Source of the DNA: Cyclospora cayetanensis
Taxonomy: Eukaryota; Apicomplexa; Conoidasida; Eucoccidiorida; Eimeriidae
Assembly: GCF_002999335.1 (NCBI RefSeq)
Contig: NW_020312114.1
Span: 186,001-250,000, forward strand
Length of the DNA: 64,000 nt
Direction: 5' to 3'
Part shown: piece by piece, positions 45,480 to 56,600 of the stretch
How positions within the stretch are numbered: the first letter of the stretch is position 1
How the letters are laid out: the number at the start of each line of letters is the position of its first letter
The notes under the pieces: model-generated
What the model saw: the letters and a program-made list of their open reading frames with translations, nothing else
Told to the model about the DNA's origin: nothing
Database searches by the model: none
Program-made: the position numbers and the translations under genes

Positions 45480-46900
45480 GTTTTAAGTGAACAAAGAGGG
45501 GAAAATCAGGGGAACTGGCTCTCCTGCGCGGCCGTAGAGAGGTCCTCAGCAGCGCACATGTTTTTACTGTGGGGAATGGATCATATGATTCGGAACTGCA
45601 AGCGCACATAAAAAGGTAGACATCTTGAATGATAAGATTATTCTAAGTGAAAGCAAGATGCTTGGTGAGCAAAAATGAGCGAGAAGAGAAAAGGTTTAAC
45701 CATGGAGGCTGCTGTGCAGTGAAGGAGGCTCCAGAGAATAGACCCGCAGCTGGGGATCCACCAAGGGTCAAATCTGCGCGTATTCAAGTTCACAATAAAT
45801 TCCGAGAACTCCTTCGTTACTTGATACTGAGTAGGGGCTGGATCTATTATCGGAGAAGTATCCGCAAAAGTGCAACATGCCAGTTCACTCGTTAGCAGAG
45901 TCCCTGAGGCTCAGATTAGCTGAAGGGCTGCAGAACGCAGCAATCAGCAACGCTGTGGCAGCCCACTGCCACTTCGAATCAAAAAAAAAGCTCTAGCACC
46001 AGGGTGTGCGATTTCTTTGTTCCAGAAATCTTCAGCACTCCATATGTGAACTAATGTAAGTCTCACACCCTCGGACAGTTGTGAACTGCAGAAATGTGCA
46101 GGGAAGCCTTGGAAGGATGCAACGTGTGGTGTGCCGAGCCACATTTCTTTAATTTATGGTGACCAACGTACAGTTGGTGTCTCAAAAAGGTGACGTGGAG
46201 TCTCCATGTAGGTGCCCAGCAGCGCTGTACAAGAGGACGAATGTGAGCATATATCCCGTCGTAGGGGCACCCAAGCCGCTTTTCTATTAGGAAAGCCGAT
46301 TGGACCTTTTGGGCAAACGAAATACACAGTTGGGTGAATTTTACGAAAAAGTCCGCGGATGTGTAAAATAACTACGAGCTACCAGCTGGCTGGCCCCCTT
46401 CTGTTCTTCGCGTGTTGAGCATTACCGGGTCAGCTTTAAGCTACTTCGCGATGTCAAAGGCCCCACGCCATGGGAATGAGTTGTAGCAAAACAGCAGAGT
46501 GCAGGAATTGAGTATCGTTATGAAGCGTAACCCCCTGTTGGTGCCGAGAGAGTATGGATGGCGATGCATATGCTTTAACTCAAAGCCCATGAGAACGATT
46601 TCTCTCTGCCGACTGGATTGGCTAAAGTCACAGCAGAACGGCAAATTATAGCTAGATCAGGGCTGTTGTAAGCCTATCAATGAGGGCTTGATACCTATCT
46701 ACATTGAAAACGTCTCAGTGTGCAGTTGGAACGCTTGACATCATCTATAGCATTTCTGGCGCCCACGTCAGCTGCTTTAAAACACGAACTTCTCGTATTC
46801 CGTATTTCTGGTGAGGAATCTCAACCCGAACCAGCAAAAACTCCAGCACTCAAGGCGTGGCCTTTTCGCACAGAGGATAGCCGACTACTGCATGTGAATG
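45480..46900 (+). mobile_element. Decayed LTR-retrotransposon body (gag zinc knuckle, retropepsin, RT remnants)
   Basis: Three domains of a Ty3/gypsy-type element appear in the correct order and strand. (1) 45559-45599: CFYCGE-[one-base deletion]-DHMIRNC, a CX2CX4HX4C nucleocapsid knuckle broken by a frameshift, preceded by basic sequence with a stop. (2) 45805-45996: a retropepsin-like segment, LLDTE (expected LLDTG) followed by an in-frame TAG, then SEKYPQKCNMPVHSLAESLR and LRLAEG, the usual layout after the catalytic Asp. (3) 46529-46650: NPLLVPREYGWRCICFNSK, the typical start of the reverse-transcriptase palm (SP.LLVPKKDGxWRMCVDYR). Then at about 46800-46865 ISGEESQPEPAKTPALKAWP corresponds to the end of RT (VSxxGIxPDPxKxxAL). 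Multiple stops and frameshifts show it is dead. Integrase and LTRs were not found. Chromovirus-like elements have been reported in Eimeria. Boundaries are approximate. Confidence 0.65.
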
Positions 46901-49613
46901 TATGCACAATGCTCGAAGCAACAAGGAACAAACCAGATAGAGGCGCGCAGCTGCGTGTTTCAAGCCCAAAGATCTGGTACTGCTTGATTGGAAGGCTTCA
47001 CGAGGTGCCCTAGACGGAGATTTGTGGCAGGCAACATGGACAACTTGCTATCCTCCTGCAAGTAAATAGTTACTTATCCTCTCGATTATAAAAGTTGAAG
47101 GCGCCACAGAAATATCAATATTGGCTTCATAAGGGCGTTTTAAGGCTGCCAACTAATATAAAGTTGCTGCGCAAGCAAGCGATATGAGTGGAGGCTGACG
47201 ATTCAAAGGAACCGTAGAATTCCTGGATCGTGGGTAGGCTAATAAAATCGGGTGGAGAGAGAGAGTCAGTGTTTATCAGAGGGGCCATTGCGGGCTTCTC
47301 ATGTGCGGCAGAGATCGCTCCTTGTTTGATTAACAACACTAGTTGCCATGGACGGTAGTTCCCTCGACCCTTGATAATTTTCTTTCCTCCATATGGCCTG
47401 CCTAAAATAGTTACTTCCATGTATGGGTATTGCTTAAACTCATAGGTGTCATTTCAAAGTGCTATCTACACTACGATATTTGCGCAGGCACCCTCAGGCA
47501 TGTTGTACCTACATACTTTATGGCTGTGTGGTTTTTAGGCCGACTAAGTTGTACGAACTGGGCGTACCTGCGTGTAGAGGTTGCTCTACGAGGGGCTGAG
47601 GGAGTGCCGGACTAATGTGTAAGTAAATTTCCTCCATATATTTTACAGGTCTTTTGTTTCATCGTAGCGGGAGGTTTGAAAGTTTAAGCGTTGCGACGAC
47701 AGCAAGCCATCGCGGAGCCACTGGTTCTGGCTAGTAGGTACAACGCTCTTCTCTTCGCTTTCTTTTGAATTGTGGATGAAACGCTTGCCTTCTCTATTTG
47801 CTTTTTTTTGCATTCTTGTTTCCGCGGGGAGCTGCAGAGGGGCGGGAAGTACTTTACTGTCCCATAGGCAATGAGAGTCTCAACTGGCAAATCTGGAACA
47901 CGAGTGCATGTATTGTAGACTGGCACCGGGAGGCCAAGAGAGGAGCAGAAGTAGCAGGCTATGCTACACTTACACTTACGGCTACATTATTCACATTCAA
48001 ATGTAAATTTGTGAAAAACTGACTAGTTGGTTTTCCTGCATCGTACTGTTAGTTCGGTACAAGAAGACGCACTATCGTGTGCGCATGTGTGTGTGTGTGT
48101 GCATGTGTGCGTGAGTGTGAGATGCTTTGCGTAACCATTATTGTGTGATCAAAATGCTCAAAGGGTGCAGGTATGCCCACCGTAGCTATCCGTCTCCTCG
48201 CATGTCGGGACTTCTGAGGAGCGCGGCTGGAAGAAGGCAGGGACTCTCTTGGTAATCCTTAAAAAAGCGTTCTGCGTTGCTTTGTCTGGAATTGATTGCC
48301 ACCCTCCGGAGACCTATTCTAGGAGCGTACTTTTCAATATATTGCCCCAACAGGCATTGGACGGCAAGTTCCACTCCCACAAGGCATTTCCTATCAGACT
48401 TTCGCCGAAGAAATCTAGCTTTCGAATTACCAAGTGGCTTAATAGAATTTGAACAACTGTTCTCAAAATTTTTTGGTCCATCCTACTGCCTCCACCGGCA
48501 TCGGCGGAGCAGGGAACGGGTAAAGTTGAATCATGAGGTGCAATGTAACGGTCCATGTAAGCCCTTCACTCCAGACTAATTACAAACTTAATTAAAAGTT
48601 ACTAAGTGAATTCAGAAGTTCTTTTCTCGTTGCCTCTGCCCAACAGAGATCTCGACATGAGGGGAGAGGTCATAAGGCCTAAGTTTACTCAAGCACTTTC
48701 TAATACACCAAACATATTTAACAAAGAAAAATAGATTGGCTAATTGGTGCCTCTATTCGTATACCATATGTAGTGCAGAGTACTGATTTCGCATGATACG
48801 AGAAGAGATGCTACCGTAATGATGTGCACGTGTGCCCTGGATGCCGCAGATGCCAAGAGTTCTTACAAGGTGCGGCCACTCTCGTCCTAGCTGTAAGAGC
48901 TTTGGCAAACATCTCTGTGGAGAGATGCAAAGATCCAGACTTAACATAAGCCTAATTGAAAGTCATTGAGTATATTCTAGAGGGATTCCCATGTTCCCCA
49001 CCATGCTCCCCCTGAAATTTTGAACAAAAGGGGACAGGGGCACCTAGAGGGCGCGGAACTACACCCTGTAATCACAATGAGTACTGTCAACTAGCTGAAA
49101 CTAGCCTTCTCGCTTACTTACCTTTTCCCTCTGTGCCCCTGCAAACACACACACACACACACGCTGCAGTTCGTTTTCTTGTATTGAGCTAAAAGTAGTC
49201 TGCAAAAGATAAGGTATACAAAAGGAAAATCATCTGGTCAAGCTGTATCTCTTTACTACTTTTCTGTTCGATATAACTCGTGTAGTAGAAAAAGTTTAGG
49301 TGTAGCTTTGCCCGCCAAGATATCTCCCCCTCTTTCCTAATATAGGGAACTCCGAGCTGCGTAGGGATGGGGAATACATATTGCGTATGGGAAACAAACA
49401 GTAACTCTCTGTTTTGTTTATATTGATTTAGGAGTTAGGTGGACCCTAGCACACAGCATCTAGCGCACGCGCACACAGCATCTAGCGCATACGCACACAT
49501 CATCAGCGTTGCGCCTAGCTGAAAGCACTCTACAATAATCATGACCTAAAAGCGACTAAATTAGCCATCCATTTTTTTTCGGGATTATTGATTTTGCATA
49601 ACTAGTTTCTAAG
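46901..49613. other. AT-rich region, probably element debris, no gene
   Basis: No frame above 100 codons and no recognisable motif. It would correspond to the RNase H/integrase side of the retroelement, but I found no HHCC or DDE pattern. A TG microsatellite lies at 48083-48118, and a 23-base direct repeat containing CAGCATCTAGCGCA at 49450-49500. Confidence 0.4.
49450..49500. repeat. Short direct repeat CACACAGCATCTAGCGCA
   Basis: Two nearly identical copies spaced 23 bases apart, plus a degraded third start (CACACATCAT). Confidence 0.6.
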
Positions 49614-49650
49614 GAGGTGCGTATGGGTAGCCGCTACCCATAGGCACCTC
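49614..49650. repeat. Near-perfect 18-base inverted repeat with one-base spacer
   Basis: The left arm (49614-49631) and right arm (49633-49650) pair along 18 bases with one mismatch and a single-base centre. The core is TATGGGTAGC / GCTACCCATA. It would extrude as a tight cruciform or mark the junction of inverted copies. Confidence 0.75.
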
Positions 49651-50642
49651 GTGGCGCTTGTCACCATACTTTTGGCGGGGCGGCCTGTAATTGCAAATTG
49701 TAGCGACGGCTTTGATAGACGGTAAGTTGAAGCCTAGGTGTATATGCGTTGGGGCAAGTCGCCAACAGCGCCAGAAAGAGGCTTCCACTATAGCTAGCCT
49801 GGCTAGTTCCTCTTATGAGCAACACCGAGCCCTTCAAAAGCTAGGCAACTTACTCCCGCAGTATATTGTGGACGCATATAATGTGGTAAAAGGGTTTGCA
49901 GGAAAATAGAGCCTCTACTGCGACTCTGGTGGCAATGGTAAAATTCCTCGCGCTTTTGTCTTGCCCTTCCTGCTGCTGTGTCTGAGCGTTGTTATGACAC
50001 CTTCCTCCAGTAGCGCCGAAAATTAAGATATGTAATAAAATGTGTAAAGGAGAAGTTAGTGGCAATTAAATGAAGAATCGCATTCAGCCCAGTGTCCTCC
50101 GAGACTGTGCTGCTGCCAGCCCCTACGGTGAACACCGGCACGCCGGGAAAACGAAACTGAACGCGTTTCTTGTGCCCCCCCCCGTGTAACACTGAATGGT
50201 GTACGCAAATGATAAAAGGTGCCTCTCGTCAAATTAGAATATCACTCCAGGCCCTACTGCTTCAGTACTTGAGGGAGCGAGAGAGGGGCTGTTGCTGGCC
50301 GCAGGGAAGTTTCGTTGTTATCATCTGATCAAAGACAGCAGTTCAAGCAACAAATGTAGGGAAAAGAATTCAGGAAATCGAAGTTGAGATTAAATTTGTG
50401 GGGGCCGGAGCACTCTTTGTCCAGTTCGTTCGTTGTGTGGGTGCGTCTGTTGGTCCTCAACACTATTCCCCATAAAACAACGTGTCCATGTCTTGACTTG
50501 CCTCATTGGGTGTTTGGAACTTCGTCTTTGCACTTTCTCTCTGTGTTTTCATGAATCAGTGGCTCGACAGCTTGCTCCATCGCCTAACCAGTCGCGTGTC
50601 TAGCGTACCGGGGGAGAGCACCTGATTCACGCTGCATGTCCA
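49651..50642. other. Upstream region of the phosphate transporter gene
   Basis: It contains a 72-codon frame (49691-49909, plus) without recognisable features. Otherwise nothing is supported. The promoter and 5' UTR of the gene at 50643 should lie in the last few hundred bases. Confidence 0.4.
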
Positions 50643-52523
50643 ATGACCCTTCCGCCCTCAGGGCCTTGGTCGCCCCACTTATCGGCCTCCCCTCAACATT
50701 TCAATGCATCTTATGAGAGTGTAGGTGCGATCGACAAGGAGGAACCCCACAGGGAGTCAGACATTAGCAACGCTCTACAGGGTACAAAGCCCTTGTTCTC
50801 CCCCCCGTCGTCTTCTGCTTCGCAAACCCATCAGTTCGTGTCTTGTCCGTCACCCATCCTCTTGGGGTCTGACTCAAGCCAGAAGCAGATCGCAACTCTC
50901 CAGGAGTTTGGCGCGCACATTGCCCAGAAGACTCAAGACGGCTGCTGCCGAGCAGCAGAAGCATCCAGGAGCACCACTCCGGCGGAGACCGATCCCCCCG
51001 CATCATTCGAGGCACTTCCTGACACCATTGATTTTGTTATGAAGATGACACCAGAGAATCAGGCAGCTGATGCTGCCACCTGGGCGGAGACTGGCAAGTT
51101 ATCACAGGATGCAAGCGGGGATGGGGAGGTCGTGCGCGAGAACACCGATGTTCAACCGCAAAGCATGAGCATCATTTCAAGTACAAGTGATGTCAAGGAG
51201 AAGGGTCATAGTCTGTTGGTGCCGTGTCTGGCGGTGTTTTCAAGCAACTACAACTTCGTGGTCACGTCGATTGCTCTTTACATCATGAATCAGGACCCAA
51301 TGTACAGGCAAACTCTGGAGTCCATTGTCGGAAATGGCACGATTAAGATGCTGTCTTATGCCGGTGCAATTGTAGGCATGTGCGTTATGGGCTATTTGGG
51401 AGACCTTATAGGCCGCCGGCTCGCAATGGTGCTCACGCTCTTCCTTGTTGCATTCGGCGCCTTCAGTTCTGCCGTTTTCTCTTGGGGCACAGCGCTGTCG
51501 GTGACTGTTGTATTGGGGGTCTTTCGCTTCATTCTTGGTGTAGGATCTGGTGGTGTGTATCCTCTTAGCGCAGTAACGGCAGCCGAGGGCTCGTGCTCTG
51601 AAAAGGTTGACGACCGGTGCTTGCGGGTGTCATGGGCATATTCTATGAACGTTCCTGGTATTTCGTTTCCCTATATTTTGGCGCTGTTGCTGTGGTGGGC
51701 AACGGACCAGTCGGTTGAGATCACGTTCCGTGTCTTGCTGTGCTTCGGGGCGGTCCCTGCTTTCCTCGTGTGGCTACCAGCGTGGCGCATGCAAGACTCC
51801 AAGGAGTTCGTGGAGAGGGACTTTGCGGCGAAATTGCTGCACGTGTTTGTCAGGGGATCTTATTGGCGTCAGCTGTTGGGCACAGGGGTGTGCTGGTTGT
51901 TGTATGACGTGACGGCCTATGGAATTCTTCTTGTTCAGCCCGAGATAACCCAGATGATTTGGGGGGATGGCAGTTCTGTTTTCGAAGTTATTTGGCACAA
52001 CATTGTCCTTAACGTCATTGGTATCCCTGGTTGCTACATGGGAATCCTCGTGCTGAGACAAATGGGGGTTAAATGGCTGCAGTTCTGGGGGTTCATCGGG
52101 CTGGCGGGCTCGGCATTTCTGTTGGCTGCGACGTCACACGCGCTGGCAGGGCATTCATGGGCTCAATTGGTGCTTCTGGCGGTAGTCAACTTCTACATCA
52201 ACTGGGGAGCAAGCATTACAACCTTCATTCTCCCGTCTGTCATGTTTCCTCCTTCCGTGCGTTCGACGTACTCGGGCATATCTGCAGCCATGGGAAAAGT
52301 AGGGGCCGTTGCTGGCATCTACTGTATGAAAGCCGTGCTGACAACCTGGGGCTTGGCTCCGATGATGGTTTGTGCGGGCGTTCCGTCGCTGATAGCTGCA
52401 GTCCTCACGTTCTTCTACGTAAGTCCGACACCTACCTCGGCGAGGAGCTCTCTCGCTCAGTGCTTCGGCAGTCTTGGGGGCTGTATTCCCTTCGTGGACT
52501 GCAGGCGGCGCAAGGTCGCATGA
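50643..52523 (+). CDS. Inorganic-phosphate-transporter-like MFS protein (PHO84 type)
   Basis: Single-exon gene, 626 residues. The first ~180 residues are a hydrophilic Ser/Pro/Glu-rich cytosolic extension. After that come about 12 membrane helices of the phosphate/sugar-porter branch of the major facilitator superfamily. The loop 2-3 signature MGYLGDLIGRRLAM is intact (GxxxDxxGRR). The helix 4 region RFILGVGSGGVYPLSAV matches the PHO84-type RxxxGxGxGGxYPLSA motif. GISAAMGKVGAVAG near the end matches the GxxAAxGKxGA motif of the same branch. It is expected at the plasma membrane as a proton- or sodium-coupled anion symporter. Substrate phosphate is inferred from these motifs. It has no CAG expansions, unlike genes on the left. 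It is convergent with MSH1 and separated from it by 1.16 kb. Confidence 0.85.
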   Translation: MTLPPSGPWSPHLSASPQHFNASYESVGAIDKEEPHRESDISNALQGTKPLFSPPSSSASQTHQFVSCPSPILLGSDSSQKQIATLQEFGAHIAQKTQDGCCRAAEASRSTTPAETDPPASFEALPDTIDFVMKMTPENQAADAATWAETGKLSQDASGDGEVVRENTDVQPQSMSIISSTSDVKEKGHSLLVPCLAVFSSNYNFVVTSIALYIMNQDPMYRQTLESIVGNGTIKMLSYAGAIVGMCVMGYLGDLIGRRLAMVLTLFLVAFGAFSSAVFSWGTALSVTVVLGVFRFILGVGSGGVYPLSAVTAAEGSCSEKVDDRCLRVSWAYSMNVPGISFPYILALLLWWATDQSVEITFRVLLCFGAVPAFLVWLPAWRMQDSKEFVERDFAAKLLHVFVRGSYWRQLLGTGVCWLLYDVTAYGILLVQPEITQMIWGDGSSVFEVIWHNIVLNVIGIPGCYMGILVLRQMGVKWLQFWGFIGLAGSAFLLAATSHALAGHSWAQLVLLAVVNFYINWGASITTFILPSVMFPPSVRSTYSGISAAMGKVGAVAGIYCMKAVLTTWGLAPMMVCAGVPSLIAAVLTFFYVSPTPTSARSSLAQCFGSLGGCIPFVDCRRRKVA

Positions 52524-53684
52524 GCGGGTCGGGTGTTCGTGATCTGCAAGAGTGATATGTAAAGAACTTTCGTTGTGGGTGCACATTCTTATGCCTGCGT
52601 GCACTGTAGAGAGTGAATCAAAATTACCCACAGACTTATCAAGGCGCAGGAAGAAGGAAAAGAAATCCTGTATTTGCGCGTCCGCGTGGATCTGGGGCGC
52701 AACAGGAGCCGCCCCCTGCGGTCTTGAGTGGCATTTATTGCAATGAGCAGTGTTGCTCTTGCTTGGCAAAGAGCCACCGAACCTGACAACATTCATTAAT
52801 TTAAATAGCTCGCATGGTTACGCGAAATTTCGAGGGACAGACCAGATGCCCTGGCTGAACGGAAGGGACACCTATTAGTATGGCGAAACACAATTAGCCC
52901 TTCGCTACGCTAGCAGCAACCCTTCGACATCAGCCCTCACGCCCGTTTGTCTGCACTCTCTTGTGCGCATGCTTGCTGTTGTTGGGCTGTGCGGCCCCCT
53001 CGTATTCGTAATGTAGCGGCCAAATCCATCGGTTTTCAGTACAACAGAAATTCTCTGTAATGAATCTAAAAGCTTAAAACTAGCGCCCCTGGTGTTGCGG
53101 GCCTCTCCCGTCTCTGTATGGCGTTCTGGCAAACCACGCAGGTTATTGCCATGCTGCATTACATCTCCTCAAAAGGATAAGTGTGGGCGACTAAAAAGGC
53201 TCCCACGCTAGCCGCTCTGCCCACTCGGATCGTTCCTCGCACCTAATGCCTGCCTGCGGTTTCTGGCTAAAGGCTTCAGCAACGGAGGCGCTAAAGCGCC
53301 GGAGTACCCGGAAGCGGACTGAGGCAACCAAAGGGTAGGCATGCAATGGGCACTGTACCTTCAAGACACGAGGATTTTCTTGGGAATATCCGTGGGTAAC
53401 TTCATCCGTCACTCTTTGCACGAGAGGTTGAGGAGTGCTACACGACGCCTGATGCAAACGCGTGAGCTAGCGGAGCTTGGTCTCCTCACCTCTGGCATGC
53501 AAAACTACCGTATACAACATGACGCCAAAAATCATGAAACTCTGGACCCCCTGCAATGGCGTTTTCAGCAATCAGCGCACTCTTTTCGAGATGAAGCACA
53601 CGTCTCTCATTAATGCCTCTTCGCCGCCTTGCCGGAGCGTGCTGTTGCGTCAAAGGCCATTGCTCTCCTGGTATGCCTTTCGCA
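52524..53684. other. Convergent intergenic region
   Basis: It holds the 3' flanks of the phosphate transporter (plus) and MSH1 (minus). No supported gene, RNA or repeat is seen. Confidence 0.5.
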
Positions 53685-56600
53685 CTACCTCCTGTTGCCG
53701 TCCTTTATTGACATGAGACGAATTTCAGAGTCTCCGATGAGCCTCCTGATCGTCTCCGTTTCAATTTTTCGGGCCTCGCTTTTACCTGGGGTTCTCAGCA
53801 CCAAGGCCAAAGCGGATGACCACTGAGAAGCTGCACGGTGGCGCTTCAAGCGTTCGCAGACACGTTCGCTCTCTCCGACATACACGCGATATGATCCGAA
53901 CAGGGGTGGAGTCGTGGGGGTCTTAGGAGGCCCCTCCCTGGCCCTCGCTGCGATTTCCCCAGGTGTTTCAAATTGCTCGAAGCGTGCAAGAGCGGCTTGC
54001 TGCGAGCTGACTGAATCCAAACGTCTAGCTGCATCAGCACCAATGTGCTGAGCATGACACTCGCCAATAAGTGCAGCTGTCGTCCTCTCTAACGCAACAA
54101 GCACGTAGACGCAAGCGGAACTAGCCCACGCCGGAGGAGGGTCCAGTTGCTGGGGAAAGGGAGGCAGCAGCAGCACCTGCGGGCTCATGCTGCTGCTCCT
54201 GCAATTATTGCTGTACACGTCAATAAGCAACTCCCGCAGACTTTCCAGCTTGCGCTGCACGTGAAGAGCGGACGTAGCCCGTTCATGCACCACTGGAGAG
54301 AGGCTCCCTTGAGGGGCTGCAGAGGCATCACCCCAGACTCCAGAAGCTGCGTCGACAGCCACTGCAGCAGCTGAGCTGCTAGCCTGCTGCTTTCCTCGTT
54401 TGCTCCGCTCTCCTGGCCGCTGCGCGAGGCGTTGCCGTGCGGCTTGCTCTTCAGTGTGCTCAGCGTCTGGGTGGAAATACCGTCTGAGTGCCTTCGCCCT
54501 CTGGAGAACCGTTTGGGGGATGCCGGCCTTTTCTGCCGCATGCAGCGCATTCGAATCACTGCAAATGCCGTCCGCCAGTTCATAATCCCATTCATCCTCG
54601 TTCGCGAAAAGATCGCAGTCCGATGTATTATCTAACCAGGCTGCATCGTGCTCCTCTGCTGCGTTTTTTGGTGCCGCATCCTCCTCCTGCTTCAGCGGCC
54701 GCTTCTTGTGTTCTGTTTTCCCTGAAGCCTTCTGCCTCCGACAGATCTTCATTTGCTTGAACGACACAGCTGCGGGAGGCAGCGAGAGAGGGAGGGCTGA
54801 GAGTTGCTGGTGAAGGTGCGTCGAAATAATACCCTGGGCCCTTACGTCAGCCAAGGACTCTAAGACAGACCCCAACAGCGCTGAAAGCCAAGACGCACAC
54901 ACCACACACGCATATACACACACAAACACACACATGCACACGCATATACACACAGATGCACACAAAAACACACATACACACAGATGCACACAAAAACACA
55001 CATACACACAGATGCACACAAAAACACACATACACACAGATGCACACAAAAACACACATACACACAGATGCACACAAAAACACGCATATACACACACAAA
55101 CACACACATGCACACGCATATACACACAGATGCCCACAAAAACACACATACACACAGATGCACACAAAAACACACATACACACAGATGCACACAAAAACA
55201 CACAAAAACACACATACGCATATATACACACACACACGAACACGCCGGAGAAGAGAATAAGCAGCAGTCGCGAGCGAGCCACTGAGTTCTGTGCACAGAA
55301 GAGGAGAGGAAGAAACAACAGTTGTGCGTTGAAGAAAAGTGCATCTCTTATCGACAGCACCTGCTCCGCAGTTGGGGGCAGTGCCTTTGCAGGGCTCATC
55401 TAAGATAAGGAAGCTCCGCGCAAAGCGTCCTGCTTCTCCGATGCTCTTCCGTGCTTCTCCCTGCTCGGCAGTCTTCGAGTTTGATGGAGTTACTCCGTGT
55501 GTATTGGCTGTAGTGCTGCTCCCACGCTCTGCAGTAGCCTTGTTCTCTCCCTCCGCGTGTGTCTCTGATAATTCCTCCTTAGGGCAGCCCACGGCTCCAG
55601 CAGGATTTCCATGAGGACTTGTGCTATCCAGAGTCTGTTGGAGAACAGCTTTGAGCTGCTGAGACTCGAACACGAAGAAGGACTTGTTCTCTAAAGGCGA
55701 ATCGTGCGCAATGCAGGAAGAGGACAGGAAGGCAGAGTACCGAGGCACCTTCGTGCCGCTCCCACAGGGGCAGAACAGACCTGCGCGCAAGAGTGAGCGA
55801 ACACCAGCGCATGCCAAGAGCGCAAGCATGCAGCGGCCATGCCGAGATCCTAGTGCAGGAGAGAGACACAGATAGACAGAAACGCAAACCGGCATTTGCG
55901 AGGGACGGGGCAGAGAGGGACGCTGGCTCGCACAGGAAAGCGCTGTGCAAGCAAGCGTGAGAAAGAAGAAACGTGCCATCAGCAAATTGTTTCCGTACAC
56001 CTCAGTCTTCACGCAAAGGCTGCACAACCCTTATTGGGACTCAAGACCCCGCGTAAAATGCCGCGCTTAATCATTTAGCTTTTGTGTGTATATGTGCGTG
56101 TGTGTATGTGTGTATATGTATGTGTGTGTATGTGTGTATATGTATGTGTGTATATGTATGTGTGTATATGTGTATATGTAAGTGTGTATATGTATGTGTT
56201 TGTATGTGTGTATATGTATGTGTGTATATGTATGTGTGTGTATGTGTGTATATGTATGTGTGTGTATGTACGTGTGTGTATGTACGTGTGTATATGTATG
56301 TGTGTGTATGTGTGTATATGTATGTGTGTATATGTATGTGTGTGTATATGTATGTGTTTGTATGTGTGTATATGTGTGTATATGTATGTGTATGTATGTG
56401 TGTATATGTATGTGTGTATATGTATGTGTGTATGTGCGTGTGTGTATGTGTATGTGTGTGTATGTGTGTATATGTAAGTGTGTATATGTATGCGTGTGTG
56501 TATGTGTGTATGTGTATGTGTATGTATATGTGTATGTGTGTGTTTGTGTGTGTGTGTGGAAGCACACCTGCATTCGCTAGAAGCGTCAGGGCAAGCGTGG

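Noticed and set aside
54934..55403. Long Thr/His/Lys-rich plus-strand frames and Cys/Val-rich minus-strand frames
   Set aside because: They are translations of the 28-base minisatellite within MSH1 intron 12. Conserved MSH1 sequence stops and resumes at GT/AG sites on either side.
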